In this document: piece by piece, positions 39,538-52,400 of the stretch
Position numbering within the stretch: the stretch's first letter is position 1
Layout of the letters: every line of letters begins with the position of its first letter
Assembly: GCA_029834535.1 (NCBI GenBank)
Contig: JAQMWT010000390.1
Location: 62,001-126,000 of the forward strand
DNA: 64,000 nucleotides
Direction: 5' to 3'
Source of the DNA: Chrysophaeum taylorii
Lineage: Eukaryota > Sar > Pelagophyceae > Pelagomonadales > Pelagomonadaceae
Made by a program: the position numbers and the translations under genes
The notes under the pieces: generated by a model
What the model saw: only the letters and a program-made list of their open reading frames with translations
Database searches by the model: none
What the model was told of the DNA's origin: nothing

Positions 39538-42500
39538 AGGGAAACTAAGGACCGCCGGTACTTGTTTTGCGTTTGCACACGGCTAGGCGATACTCAAAAA
39601 AATAACCAAAAGAAATGCTCGGAAATCACCGCGAGGGAGGAAAACATGGTTCGAGATGAGAACCTGAGGGCCGGTGGTCCCCGTAGTCAGAGATAGCTGC
39701 GAGAAAGTCGAGGATAGCGAAGTGGAATATTAGCAGTCGGCGGTCCCCTTGTTCAAAGCGCATGGTTCGGCCGTGTCGTAGCCAAGGTCCATCGGGTGAA
39801 ATTGGACCTCGGCGACCCGTCGTCTACGGGGCAGGTAGAGTTCCAACTACGGCCAGCCCTTGTCGCTAGCAAGGCAAGATGCGTGTCGATTCTGTGTCCA
39901 TGTGGGGATCATGTCGGTCGATATCCGCCGCAGCCAAAGTCCAACATACTTACTACCTATCGCACGATCTTCGCGCAGAAGCCATCATTCCCTCCTCCAC
40001 GCAAGCGAGGAGGTCTGAGTTCGATGTAGCAAGGGGAAGACGTCCATGAGCTCGCGTCGTCGAGGACCACGCGCAACATTGCGCTTGTCGTATCGCAGAG
40101 TCGTCGGAGCGATCGGGCACGGCGCAATCGGCAGCAGCGCCGTGCTGCCCCGAGCGCCGCGAACAACACCGGTCAACTCCGCAAAGACCGCCATGAAACG
40201 CACGCCTTTTATGAGCTACACGTGCCGCCGCCGCGACCTCCAGAAGTATGGCTTTCGCGTGCAGCCACCCATCCGAGACGCGCGCTCGTCGAGGTTTTTT
40301 GCATTCTCGTGACTGACACCTTGGCTGCCAAGCTCCTCGAGGACCTGCTAGTAGCAACGGCGACGCTGGCCACCTCGCTGAACAACAAGATTCGTGGACT
40401 CAAGGAATGATGTGTTTCACAACGCCGACGTCGTTGCGTGAGCAAGCGGAGTCCAACGAAATCGCGCACACAAGAAGTGTCCCCGCTTCTCCGAGTCACT
40501 TAACTGAGTGGTGACGTGCGTCGCCGCGAACCCGCGTTTAAAAAACTCGATGTCTGAGATGCTGGCGACCGCGAATTTCTTTCCAGTTGGTTACTGAATA
40601 ACACCCTGGAGAACGTCGACCTGCGGCTCTCTCATCTTCCCTGCCGAAGTAGCTGACGACGATTTACGAGATTGGTTGACAACAATCGTTCAGATTTGTT
40701 GGCCACGTCTAGGAGTCCCAAAAACGTGGGCAAAAACCCGAAGAAGATCAGTGAGTTGGATCGAAGACAGCGACGGTGGCGTTGCCGTCGACAGACGGAG
40801 ACGTTGAACGGGCCCATCGGACTATCGGCTCGTGCCGTTGTGAAAAACGCCCGATTAGAGCTGGCGATCGGCAGTGGCCATACGACGAGATGTCGAGTCG
40901 ATGTCCATGCTTCATACCTTCAGGCCGCTCCTCTTCTGGGCAGCAAATATTATGGCGGCACAACTGTCACCATCGGTGCCTAGATCGCCGCGATGAGAAA
41001 TGCCAGAGGCGTCGTCACAGACTCAAAGTTGGTCTCGCGAGTCTACGAAGACTAGGATGCCAGATGCAGAAAGTCCGTTGGCCGCCGCAGTTGGTCGTCG
41101 AAGACCTCGAAGGAAGTTCCGTCGATCGCGAGATTGCGCGATCAACGCCGCACTGGGAACCATGCCAGCAATCACAACGGTGTCGTTCCTCTTGGGGTTC
41201 TAGATCTCATTCATATCGTCCTTGGCCGGCGGCTAAATTTTGTTGGGCGTCGTCGATGAACTACGGGGGATAATAGTTCAAGATGCGGAGAGGGCCGTTG
41301 ATTTCGCTGGTTATGTTCACCAGCGTCCACGACGCCCGCGTCGATCAGCTCCTTGCACACACCGTTGATGCCCTTTCGGTACTTTTCGCGTCTTCACCCG
41401 GGCCAAGCATTTTTTATAGCCGGACGACACCTCGAAGCCTTTCCCTTGGTCACCGTAGATAGAAGTCTATGCGAGAGAAAGCTGTCTGGCGCAGCAGAAC
41501 AGCTTCATGTGGTGGATCAGTGACTGCTAAAACGGGGAACGTGGAAACGGTGATATTAAAAAGGGAGGGGTGCCAAACCTTCCGCGGGCATAAGGCGATG
41601 TTGAACAAAGGTTCGGACATCAAACGGTACAACGCGGACGGACTTTGCCGGCGGCGTCGGTAGGCATTCGAGTATCGTGGCTCGAGTCGCTCTGAGGCGC
41701 CGAGGCCGCGCCTCCAGTCCGAACGAAAGACCACCCGTGCACAACAACCAAGGCACCTAAGATGAGTACCACATTCGATGTCGACGCGCGCATCAAGAAG
41801 GCCGCACAACCTTCTTGCTTTACCGATGTTGTCTTGGAGCAGTGGGCTTCTGGAAGGACAAGGAGTCAGAATGGATGTGAGCACCTTCGTGCGCATCGAC
41901 GGGCGCTGCGGAAATTCATAGAGAGCCGGGCTCGGGGATTTTCTAGAGAGCCAGTTCGCAGGAGCATCGTGGTTGCCAGCTGATATGGTGTCATGCGCGA
42001 AACCCACCCAGCACGGAGCAAAGAGTGGCTGCGGTTGACCCCAGCCTGGCTTTGTCCAGTCTGGCTTCCAGATTTTGCGCGCACTTTCGCAATAAGAGCC
42101 ACCTCCCACAATAATAAGGAATAATCTGAGAAAGGAACATACATCCAAACGGAATGTTTCGGAGAATATCCTCAAACAAAGGAAGTATCACAATTTGATC
42201 AACATCGTGCACCTTGCCATCCTCGGCGCGACCATGGTCCTCGGCCATTTTTCCTGCCTGCCGCTCCTTCGACCGGTGCGTTGGTTCAAGCTTCACTAGT
42301 CACCACCGTGTCTCGCACGTCAGGATGATGGTGACCACGCACGTCGTGGTGGAATCGAAGACCCACTTCGTGGTGCGCGGCGGCATGACGACGCGCTGCC
42401 TGAGCACATTGTCGTGAACCGTGAAGAAGGCGTGTCTCGATCGACGCCGAGAACACGAGCGCGTTCAGCCCCGACTACATGAGGCGTGGCATCTAGGCGG

Positions 42501-43240
42501 CGAACTGATCGTCACGCGCTTAAGAGCAACTTTAGCGGCGTCGTCAGCGGAACGACGACGGACCGTTCCGTAGTCGCGCGGTGATTTGCACGTGTCACTA
42601 CGGAGCGACGACGGCATGATGAGGTCGTGGAGGTCGTGTGCGACGAGGCACCCGGTCACTTCGTGGCGGCCAACGCGAGCACGGAACCTCTCGGTGACCA
42701 CGCTACTTTCGAAGCTGACTCAGTCTTGGTCAACGAGTCGTCCAGCACGCGTCTCAACGAGATCCCATGTTACGACGATTAATACTGGCGCGACGAGGTG
42801 AAACAAAGCATCGGTTGCTTGAGGTACGCGTCGACCCAGGCGTTCTTTGCACCCAGCACCTCGGAGCGTGCGAGGAGTACGCGGTGACGTGTGACATCAG
42901 CACGCAGCTCGCGGTAACCAAGCGCGCCGCAATCATTGTCTTCAATGACTACACGCGGTTCCAGCATGAAGTGCGAATATGCGGAGGACTACACGTCGAC
43001 GATCTGGAAATCACGCCTATTCTACCGTCACTCGGTCATTCCTCGGGCCATATTCGAGACTTTACGAGCATTGCGTGTTCGATACCGTCTTCAAGGCCGG
43101 TGCTCGCGGCCCAGATCATGCGGTCCGAGGGTTACCGCGACGTCATCGTTTACGAGGGTGTCATCTCGCTTGACGGCTACCAGCTCCTAACGAGCTTTTT
43201 CTACAACTTAGACGGCTCGCAACGCCGCAGCACGCTCCAG
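39538..43240. other. 3.7-kb stretch of decayed sequence
   Basis: No intact gene recognised. Frames are short and change often. A weak protein-like run at 42767-43378 has no clear family. Probably old pseudogenes. Confidence 0.5.
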
Positions 43241-43249
43241 AATATGATC

Positions 43250-44221
43250 CGCGATGAGGTCGACGATGCTCAACAACTTCCTAAGCGGCGAAAACTTTGC
43301 AGGCAGCGTGGTGGGTGTGGCAATCTCTCCGCGATCTGCAGATCCTGGGGCGTTGGGGTGAACCAAATTACGACATAAAAGCACGGTCAACGCAGAATGT
43401 GTTGTGGCGCGCGTGCTGGGCAACAATCTCGGAATGAACCACGACTCGTCGGGCCTTTGGGTGATGGCTCAACAGCGATCATTTCCTCTTTTCGTCCGCG
43501 AGCAAAGCTGACGCGCTGTCTTACTTTGGCCAATCAAACACGGATTGCCTCGATGACATGTGCACGGACCTCTCCTGCTTGCATACTACGATCTCGACCC
43601 GTCATAATTTGAATTGTGTTGTGGCGCCACGCCGACGACGGACCGCCTCGGCAACTCGGACAGCACATTGTTGTTTGATGGGTTTAACAACATTGAATGC
43701 GCGGGTACCGCGCTTGGCGGGGCCAACCCGCGAACCTACTGCGCGCGCGCCGACCATGCCTCCTACTACTTCTTCATTTTAGACACGTGGCCCGACACGG
43801 AATGCACCAAGTTCGAGCTCTGCTTTAAGGACGCTGACGATCGCATCTTCACCGACGGCTCGTCTGGCACCAACCCCATCTGCAATAGGCAATTCTGGGC
43901 GAGATCCGACAAGATCTCCGTTCCGAGCAACTGGCACCTTTTTTGTCTAAGTTACATTGAAAGGCGCGGACGTGACCGCTCACGCCGACAGAGAGTTCAA
44001 GGCAACTTTCAAGCCTGCGCACTGACCAACATCAAGACCTCGTAATCGGACACTTTGACGACGGCGTGCCCACCCGCGACTTGTTAGGATGGGTCGGCGC
44101 CTTCGACGACGTCATACTCTTCAGCAAGGCACTCTCGACAACTGAGATCAATGGCATCTACCAGCCGACAGCGTCGGGCGACCCGAACTTCGCAGGCACC
44201 GTCCCGCATCACCGTGTCTGA
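43250..44221 (+). pseudogene. Metzincin (reprolysin-like) protease / LamG fusion, decayed
   Basis: Piecing the frames together gives FLSGENFAGSVVGVAISPRS (about 43270-43330), then VLGNNLGMNHDSSG (43410-43455), where the family has HExxHxxGxxHD but the first His, the Glu and the second His are replaced. A SKADALSYFGQSNTDCLDDM segment follows (43500-43560), as found after the zinc site in M12-type proteases. A LamG-like domain follows: LLFDGFNNIECAGTALGG (43670), VIGHFDDGVPTRDLLGW and GAFDDVILFSKALST (44045-44150). At least four frameshifts or stops. Lost zinc ligands and broken frames show it is dead. Confidence 0.55.
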
Positions 44222-47200
44222 TGAGTTGTCCGGGTATATGTGGCGGTCCTTTACCACCCTTTTGCTTGCTCGCTCACGCGAGGATCTGTCCAAGTTCTCC
44301 CTGTTCTCCTCGTTATAATTAAGGAGCCAGAATGGATGAGCGCAGAGGAAGAGAAAGAAAAGACTACAATCTGAGGATGGCGAATGAAGAAGCAAGAGGC
44401 AGAAGCACGGGACCAATGGAGAGAAACAGATACATGAAAGGGTCAGGGCGCTAAATAAAGAAGCGGCAAGGTGTAAATAGTCAGAAGAAGAGAGTAATAA
44501 ATGGGAGAGGAAGGAGAAGAAAATGCGCAAGCACAAGGGCCGACTCAGGAAGAGGCCGGCGATGGAGCGTAAGGCGGAAGACGATGCTATGAAGAAAGTC
44601 ACATGAAGACGACGCTCGGAAGCGGTGGCAGCACGATGCCATACATCCCATGTCACAATTTGTTCCGGGCGAGGCGGCCAAATGTTGCGAGAACACAAGG
44701 TAACCAACCACACGTCCTTGGCATCAACGACACAAGCCACAAGTATGGCAATAAGCAGCTCCGCCGACAAACGACTGCGCACGCAGAGTTATAAGCAGTG
44801 CCAGTACCATCGGCAATGCGGAGAGCAGAAGAACGTCGCGTCCGTAAATCAAGCACAAAGGAAAGTCTGAAGTAAGCAAAGAGACGAGAAGCCAACCGGC
44901 CTCGCAACAATGTTACTCGCACGTACAAGATGATGAAGCAGCAAAGTTGCCACATAAGAAATCTGTCCCCAAAGTGGGATGTGGGCATCTAGTCGAAAAA
45001 TGATGATTCGACTCAAGATCCAGGGCGGTGACATCAGCGAAACGCGTGATCAGGGACGACAAGCCCCCCCCTCGATCAGAAGGCAATGCGTGTGCTCCTG
45101 GCGGTCAGAGCCGTAGCGGAACCGCCACTCGCTATTTTCGGTATCCTCGGAAGTGCTCTTACGCCTGAACGTCGCGAAATCCTGGCCGGCTGTCCACAAG
45201 TGGCCGAGTTTCAACTTCGACCAACGGTTGCCTCCGAGATTCCAGAAGGAAGCAGTGCACATGTCCACCCAGTCGTCCTGCGTCCTTGCTGGAGGCGTCG
45301 GCCTTATCGTCCAGCCACTAGGCGGCTTGCATGGATCTGAGCCACAGTTTTCTCGTCCAAGCCCGACACGTCCTCTTGATTCTCTTCGACCCGCGGCTCG
45401 ACGTCGTCATCGAGAGGCGGGCGACGTCGATTGGCGGCCTGTCGATATCCCGAAGGCGGCGCGCATCGTCGAGCTGCTGTTCCAAGAATTTGCCCAGTAT
45501 CATCCCGTCCGAGCTCTTCTTCTTCCGGCCAGCCTTGCCCGTTGAATTGCGCTTCAGCTTCATCCGCGAGTGTGCTCGATCGCACGGTCGACCAAGACAT
45601 CGATTCGTAGTCGGCCTGGCTGTCGAAATCAGACTTGTTCGGACCGTTCCCCGACCATCATCAGGGCGTCGAGCGTCACGACGCTGAGGCAGTTCCGGAG
45701 CTTGTCTTGATGATTGCCATACAAAGCGAAAACTCGCCAATACCGTAAGTTTTTTTTGGGACCGACCTTTTCTTGGAGGCAAAATTCAGTCGGGCCTGTT
45801 AAGTTGCAGAGTTTGATTTCGGCACTGGCGCCTCGTCAAGGAATAAGCTGGCACTGGTGGCCTGATTGACCAATTGTTGCGTCCAGTACTCGCGCCAGTC
45901 CGGTCGAATGTCCTCGGCTGGGAATATCGCGCGGTGGTGATGATTATCTAGCCAGTGATGATCCGCGAATTGAACTAACGATTCATGTCTGTTGGCGATG
46001 TAAAGCAGGGACAGCGGCAACGCACTACTACCGAGGTATATGCCTCGGGCTGTCTTTGGTTCGCATCTATTGCGGTTCGGTAGGTTCGCCCGCTCGGTGC
46101 TCATTTCCTACTGACGTGACAGGAGTTGATGAGGCATGCGTTCGACGTTCTTGCGAGGTGAGAGATGTCGTGATCCACTGCAGTTGTGCACCGTGCTTTA
46201 GTCATTGTGTACGGCGAGTTGTGTGTCGGTAGAGCGTCACGGCGTCCGCGGAGGATCTCAAGCGCAGTGTTAGTGCTTCACGCTTGATACGAGATTCTGA
46301 TCTATTTGCGTGAAGCAGAGCTTGAATTGTCATCCTCGCCCTTTACGATGGAATATCCCAAATCCAAGTTCATCGACATCCCTACGAAAGACATCGAGAT
46401 TTCGTGCTTGGACTCCCCATCAAATTCCCGAAGGCTTTCTGGTTGGATTACGATTGGATCCCGGTGATCTCGCAGAGGGCTCCAGGTCGGCTCTCGCCTT
46501 GGGCTTCCAGCATCGATTGTTTGAAAACCATGTGTCTTGACAGAGTTTTTATTTTATTTTGTTTTTCTAGGGATGATCAGCCGCTCATTCTTCTTATAAA
46601 ATCTCTTGCAAGTTTTTTCAACTCGATGCACGCGCATTGTCTTTGGGAAATTTTGCTCTTGAAGTTGGAGATGGTGAGGAACAATAACCACACTGGCCCG
46701 CTCGTTGCTTTTCAGAAATGATCTCTTGCGAAATTTGCCCCAACACATGCGTCTTGACATTGGAATAATTTCCAGACTAGATCGAATGTTTTGAGACCAA
46801 TTTGTGGCAAAAAACAGAATGTGGGATGTGTGCGCTGTACTTCATCAAACAAATGCTCAATGGTCAAAGTTTTGGATGATTTCAGGTATAGGGATATTCA
46901 CAACTCGTTTGAATCGCTTTTGAGAGGGATCCTCGAAGATTATGGCCACGACTTTCCCCCGCGCGCTCATAAAACGAGAGAAGAAAATACTGTTGGAGAA
47001 GAAATAAAAGCACGTGTCAATAATACGATGCCAGACTCTGCAGCGTTGTTTCGCTCCAAAAATACGAATGACTATTACAGAGATACTTGAGTCCGATCGT
47101 AAGAAGTTATAGACTGCTTCTTCGTTGCAGAGAAGGGTTGTTTCAATCGTAGCTTTAAAGTTTACACGAGTATGAGCGCAGCACAAACAATATTAGTCCT

Positions 47201-47270
47201 TTTTTGGCCCATCTCTTTTGTTCTCAGAGTCAGACTTGCAAAGGCGCGCTGATTGGTAGTTAAGTGGATG
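44222..47270. other. 3-kb stretch without a supported gene
   Basis: A purine-rich segment at 44320-44580 makes a long antisense Leu/Ser frame that is not convincing. 45799-46104 (minus) has a possible retroelement integrase-tail look (ARGIYLGSS), which is too weak to name. 46300-47200 is noticeably more AT-rich than the rest. No intact gene seen. Confidence 0.5.
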
Positions 47271-47394
47271 TGGCACGTCACCACGGCCGAGTTAGGTGGA
47301 TATTTTTTGGGGCTTGTCGCCTCACAAAGGCTTCTTCTCCTTCTTGAACTCTGACGGCGCGACAGGCGTAACGCGCGGTGCGCAGCCGGTTGAA

Positions 47395-47456
47395 GCGAGC
47401 GAGTGCTTGGTCGCCGTGTTTCGTCGCGAGCGAGTGCTTGGTCGCCGTGTTTCGTC
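47395..47456. repeat. 31-bp tandem duplication
   Basis: Two identical adjacent copies of a unit containing AGTGCTTGGTCGCCGTGTTT. Confidence 0.9.
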
Positions 47457-49434
47457 GCTCACATGCTGTCGCAGGCTCCTCCGAAGACACGAATTCTTGT
47501 ACCTGCCAGTGTACGATGGGAACATCGACGAGGAGAAGCAACCATGCAGTCGACGCATGAATGAATAAATAGCTCGAGACAGGCCCGCGGAGGATGCGCG
47601 CAATGCGACCGAGCGAGTGGCCGTGACCGGCAAGCAACATATTCAATCGATCCTCGAAAACGCGTCGCAGCACCCGAGCCGACAGGCGTGGAGGCCTCGT
47701 CTGGCAACACAGGGCAACCGCCCGCACTCTCGCAGCGAATTGACGTCAAGGGGGCGACGGCGCCCAATGGAAGCGCCGGCGGCGTAAATGGCCATGGACT
47801 TGCCCTGAGCCACGCCTCGAGCAATGCCACAGGTACTCGACCTCACGGCGGGTGCCCACGCGCCACGCGCGGCTCGGTTGCCTTCGACACCGAGCGCTTC
47901 GAGGCGCACTTTTTCCTACACATACCGCGCTCGCTCGGCGACGGCGACGCGAATGTCGTTCTAGGTGACGCCACGCGCGGCTTGACAATCGTGCATCAAA
48001 GTAGCGGCAACAGGCGCATCGACTGACGTCAAGGCACCGACACTGGTCTAGCGCGGGACACGTTGTTGTTGTGCTGCACCGTCAACTTCGGCTACGTGAG
48101 CGATGGTGTGTCGCTGCATCTCGATCTCTGCTGTGACGGCGGCGATGTTGGTGGCGACGATCTTTGATTTTCCTGGTTGCGAATTGTGCTGAAGTCCGCG
48201 TCAATGACATCTTTCGCTGCATCATGGACGGCCACTGCGGTGCTGTGATGGCACGTCGTCGGAGAGTCGAAGAGGTGGGCGACGGCCTTTCGCGAGAACT
48301 ACCGCAGCTTTTGACAGTCTCGACCCATGACTCGGCTGACTCCTGCTTTCGCCGCCGACGTGTGGGAGGCACACGCTGCAAGCCTCGAGCGTTTGGGGAG
48401 TATATATTTCTCCCGGCGTCTTCAGTCAGAAATAGGACGAGTCTTCTTCTGCGAGATTATCACAGGAGCGCTCGCGTGTGGTCACTATCGCCTCCAAAAA
48501 CCGCAGGCTCAGTACCCGATGCGACGTCGATGATCCACGATGAAACCGTTGTTCTCCGAGAACACCTCCGCGAGCCGCAGTGCGATGGGAGCGACGCCTT
48601 CCACGAAGCAACTGAACCTTTGCCTCTCATTCGGAATCCGGTCGCGCACGAGACAGCGTCCTACGCACCCGCTTTCAGTCTCGACGACCCAGCTCGGGCG
48701 CCTTCGACCCCAACTGCTGCGGGTCCTATGTACCGGGCATCTCAGTGCGAGTCCTTCAAGTCATCAACGCACCACTTGTCGACGCGGCCCTCGATGTTCT
48801 GCCAACCCAGACTAGCCAGAGGCCTTCCAATCCCGCACCAGCCCGATCGTCGGCCTGCTAACACACAAGAGGACGAGATTCCGACGCTGCAGCCGCTTGA
48901 CAAAGTGCGATAATATCAACGCTGGCAAGCATGACAGCCAGGTCGCGAAAGTCACGGCCGCATAAATGCTCTCAAAGATCGCAGTGACGAATCCGAGGGA
49001 GGGGTATCAGCCGCCTGGTTCCACAGGCGCTATGTGACAGTAGTAGCGTTCCGAATAGCGAACATGAGATGGGCAGCCAGGTAGATCAGAGAAGCCGACC
49101 CCTGTTTGCCGCTATACTACGTATGAAGCCAACGGCGAGGTGTTGAGTAGATTGCATGTTCGCGCTTGGAACCGATGCAGATAGCGGGCTGAAAGGCGGC
49201 GCTGAAGGCGGAAAATCGCCCTTCCCCCGCCCACTTACTCCGGCTTCTCCTTGGGAAGTCGGTCAGGACCCCGGCAGGACCGATAGCGACCTGCGGCGTG
49301 GCGCCGAAGAACACGAAGTTCCCTTTTCTCATTTCCCTCTTCCATTTCCGAAAAAAAATTCTAGGGGCGGTGATACGAAAAATTAGCGACTATTTTCTTC
49401 TTGTGGCGACAGAGGGATGTGGTGGATAGATTTG
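47457..49434. other. Decayed region, possibly lectin-like remnant
   Basis: 47688-48026 (plus) reads VAFDTERFEAHFFLHI followed by GDGDANVVLGD, which loosely resembles an L-type lectin/LamG sandwich, and then breaks. The rest has short frames only. No intact gene. Confidence 0.35.
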
Positions 49435-52400
49435 TCACATGGCATTCTCCAGGACGGCCCGAATGTCCTCGTCGAATCTCAGCGCCTCGTCGGTGAAATT
49501 GAGCGGGTTACGCCATTCGAGAAATTCAGAGAAGTCCTCGTCCTCGTCGGCGTTCCGGAACCTTTTTACGTCTTCTGCGTATAGTCGGACGGCGGCGAGG
49601 ACGACCTCCTTGTCCTTGCGGAGGGTCTCGTCGGCGTACGCGAGCGCGGATTCGTCTTGTTGGACGGCGGCGAGGACGACCTCCTTGTCCTTGCGGAGGG
49701 TCTCGTCGGCGTACTCGAGCGCAGATCCGTCTTGTCGGACCGCGGCGAGGACGACCTCCTTGTCCTCGCGGAGCGTCTCGTCGGCGTACCGGAGTACGAA
49801 TCCGATTTGTCGGACGGCGGCGAGGACGACCTCCTTGTCCTTGCGGAGGGTCTCGTCGGCGTACTCGAGCAACAATCTTTTTTGTTGGATGCCGGCGAGG
49901 ACGAACTCCTTGTCCTTGCAGAGGGTCTCGTCAGCGTACAAGAGCGCGTGTCTGTTTCGTTGGACGGCGGCGAGGACAAACTCCCTGTCCTTGCGGAGGG
50001 TCTCGTCGGCGTACTCGAGCGCGGATCCGTTTCGAAGGATGCCAGCGAGGACAAAGTCCTTGTCCCTGCGGAGGGTCGCGTCGGCGTACCGGAGTGCTGT
50101 TCCGGATTGTCGGACGGCGGCGAGGACAATGTCCTTGTCCATGCGGAGGGTCTCGTCGGCAAACTCGAGCGCGGATCCGTTTTGTCGGACGGCGTCGTAG
50201 ACAACCTGCTTGTCCTCGCGGAGGGTCTCGTCGGCAAACTCGAGCGCGGATCCGTTTTGTCGGACGGCGTCGTAGACAACCTGCTTGTCCTTGCGGAGGG
50301 TCTCGTCGGCAAACTCGAGCGCGGATCCGTTTTGTCGGACGGCGTCGTAGACAACCTGCTTGTCCTTGCGGAGGGTCTCGTCGGCAAACTCGAGCGCAGA
50401 TCCGTTTTGTCGGACGGCGGCGAGGACAAACTCCTTGTCCTTGCGGAGGGTCGCGTCGGCGTACTCGAGCGCGGGTCCGTTTTGTCGTACGGCGGCGAGG
50501 ACGACCTCCTTGTCCTCGCGGAGCGTCTCGTCGGCGTACCGGAGTACGAATCCGTCTTGTCGGACGGCGGTGAGGACGACCTCCTCGTCATTGCGGAAAG
50601 CTTCGTCGGCGTACTCGAGCGCGGATCCGCTTCGCCGGACGGCGGCGAGGACAACCTGCTTGTCCTTGCGGAGGGTCTCGTCGGCAAACTCGAGCGCAGA
50701 TCCGTTTTGTCGTAAGGCGGCGAGGACGACCTCCTTGTCCCTGCGGAGGGTCTCGTCGGCGTACTCAAGCGACAATCTTTTTTGTTGGATGCCGGCGAGG
50801 ACGAACTCCTTGTCCATGCAGAGGGTCTCGTCGGCGTACTCGAGCGCGGATCCGTCTTGTTGGACGGCGGCGAGGACGACCTCCTTGTCCTTGCGGAGGG
50901 TCGCGTCGGCGTACTCGAGCGCGGATCCGTCTTGTTGGACGGCGGCGAGGACGACCTCCTTGTCCTTGAGTAGGGTCTCGTCGGCGTACTCGAGCGCGGA
51001 TCCGTCTTGTTGGACCGCGGCGAGGACGACATCCTTGTCCTCGCGGAGCGTCTCGTCGGCGTACCGGAATACGAATCCGTTTTGTAGGACGGCGGCGAGG
51101 ACGACCTCCTTGTCCCTGCGGAGGGTCTCGTCGGCGTACTCAAGCGACAATCTTTTTTGTTGGATGCCGGCGAGGACGAACTCCTTGTCCATGCAGAGGG
51201 TCTCGTCAGCGTACTTGAGCGAGGATCCGTCTTGTTGGACGGCGGCGAGGACGACTTCCTTGTCCTTGCGGAGGGTCTCGTCGGCGTACTCGAGCGCGGA
51301 TCCGTCTTGTTGGACGGCGGTGAGGACGACCTCCTTGTCCTTGCGTAGGGTCTCGTCGGCGTACTCGAGCGCGGATCCGTCTTGTTGGACGGAGGCGAGG
51401 ACGACCTCCTTGTCCTTGCGTAGGGTCTCGTCGGCGTACCGGAGCACGAATCCTTTTTGTCGGACGGCGGCGAGGACAAACTCCCTGTCCTTGCGGAGGG
51501 CCGCGTCGGCGTACTCAAGCAAGGATCCGTTTCGAAGGACGCCAGCGAGGACAAAGTCCTTGTCCCTGCGGAGGGTCGCGTCGGCGTACCGGAGTGCTGT
51601 TCCGGATTGTTGGACGGCGGCGAGGACAATGTCCTTGTCCATGCGGAGGGTCTCGTCGGCAAACTCGAGCGCGGATCCGTTTTGTCGGACGGCGTCGTAG
51701 ACAACCTGCTTGTCCTTGCGGAGGGTCTCGTCGGCAAACTCGAGCGCAGATCCGTTTTGTTGGACGGCGGCGAGGACAAACTTCTTGTCCTTGCGGAGGG
51801 TCGCGTCGGCGTACTCGAGCGCAGATCCGTTTTGTCGGACGGCGGCGAGGACAAACTTCTTGTCCTTCCGGAGGGTCTCGTCGACGTACTCGAGCACTCC
51901 TCCGTTTTGTGTGTTGGCGGCGAGGACGACCTCCTTGTCCATGCGGAGCGTCTCGTCGGCGTACTCGAGCGCGTATCCGTCTTGTTGGACGGCGGTGAGG
52001 ACGACCTCCTCGTCATTGCGGAAAGCTTCGTCGGCGTACTCGAGCGCGGATCCGCTTCGCTGGACGGCGGCGAGGACAACCTGCTTGTCCTCGCGGAGGG
52101 TCTCGTCGGCAAACTCGAGCGCAGATCCGTTTTGTCGTACGGCGGCGAGGACGACCTCCTTGTCCTTCCGGAGGGTCTCGTCGACGTACTCGAGCACTCC
52201 TCCGTTTTGTTTGATGGCGGCGAGGACGACCCCCTTGTCCATGCGGAGCGTCTCGTCGGCGTACTCGAGCGCGCATCCGTCTTGTTGGACGGCGGTGAGG
52301 ACGACCTCCTCGTCCTCGCGGAGGGTCGCGTCCGCGTACCGGAGCGCTCTTCCGTTTTGTTGGACCGCGGCGAGGACGACCTCCTCGTCCTTGCGAAGGG

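Noticed and set aside
44084-44782. 232-codon minus frame rich in Leu, Ser and Phe
   Set aside because: Complement of a purine-rich segment; it resembles membrane protein composition only because of base bias, and it overlaps the LamG remnant antisense.
45799-46104. Possible Copia/Gypsy integrase tail (ARGIYLGSS)
   Set aside because: Too short and lacking neighbouring retroelement domains; could be chance.
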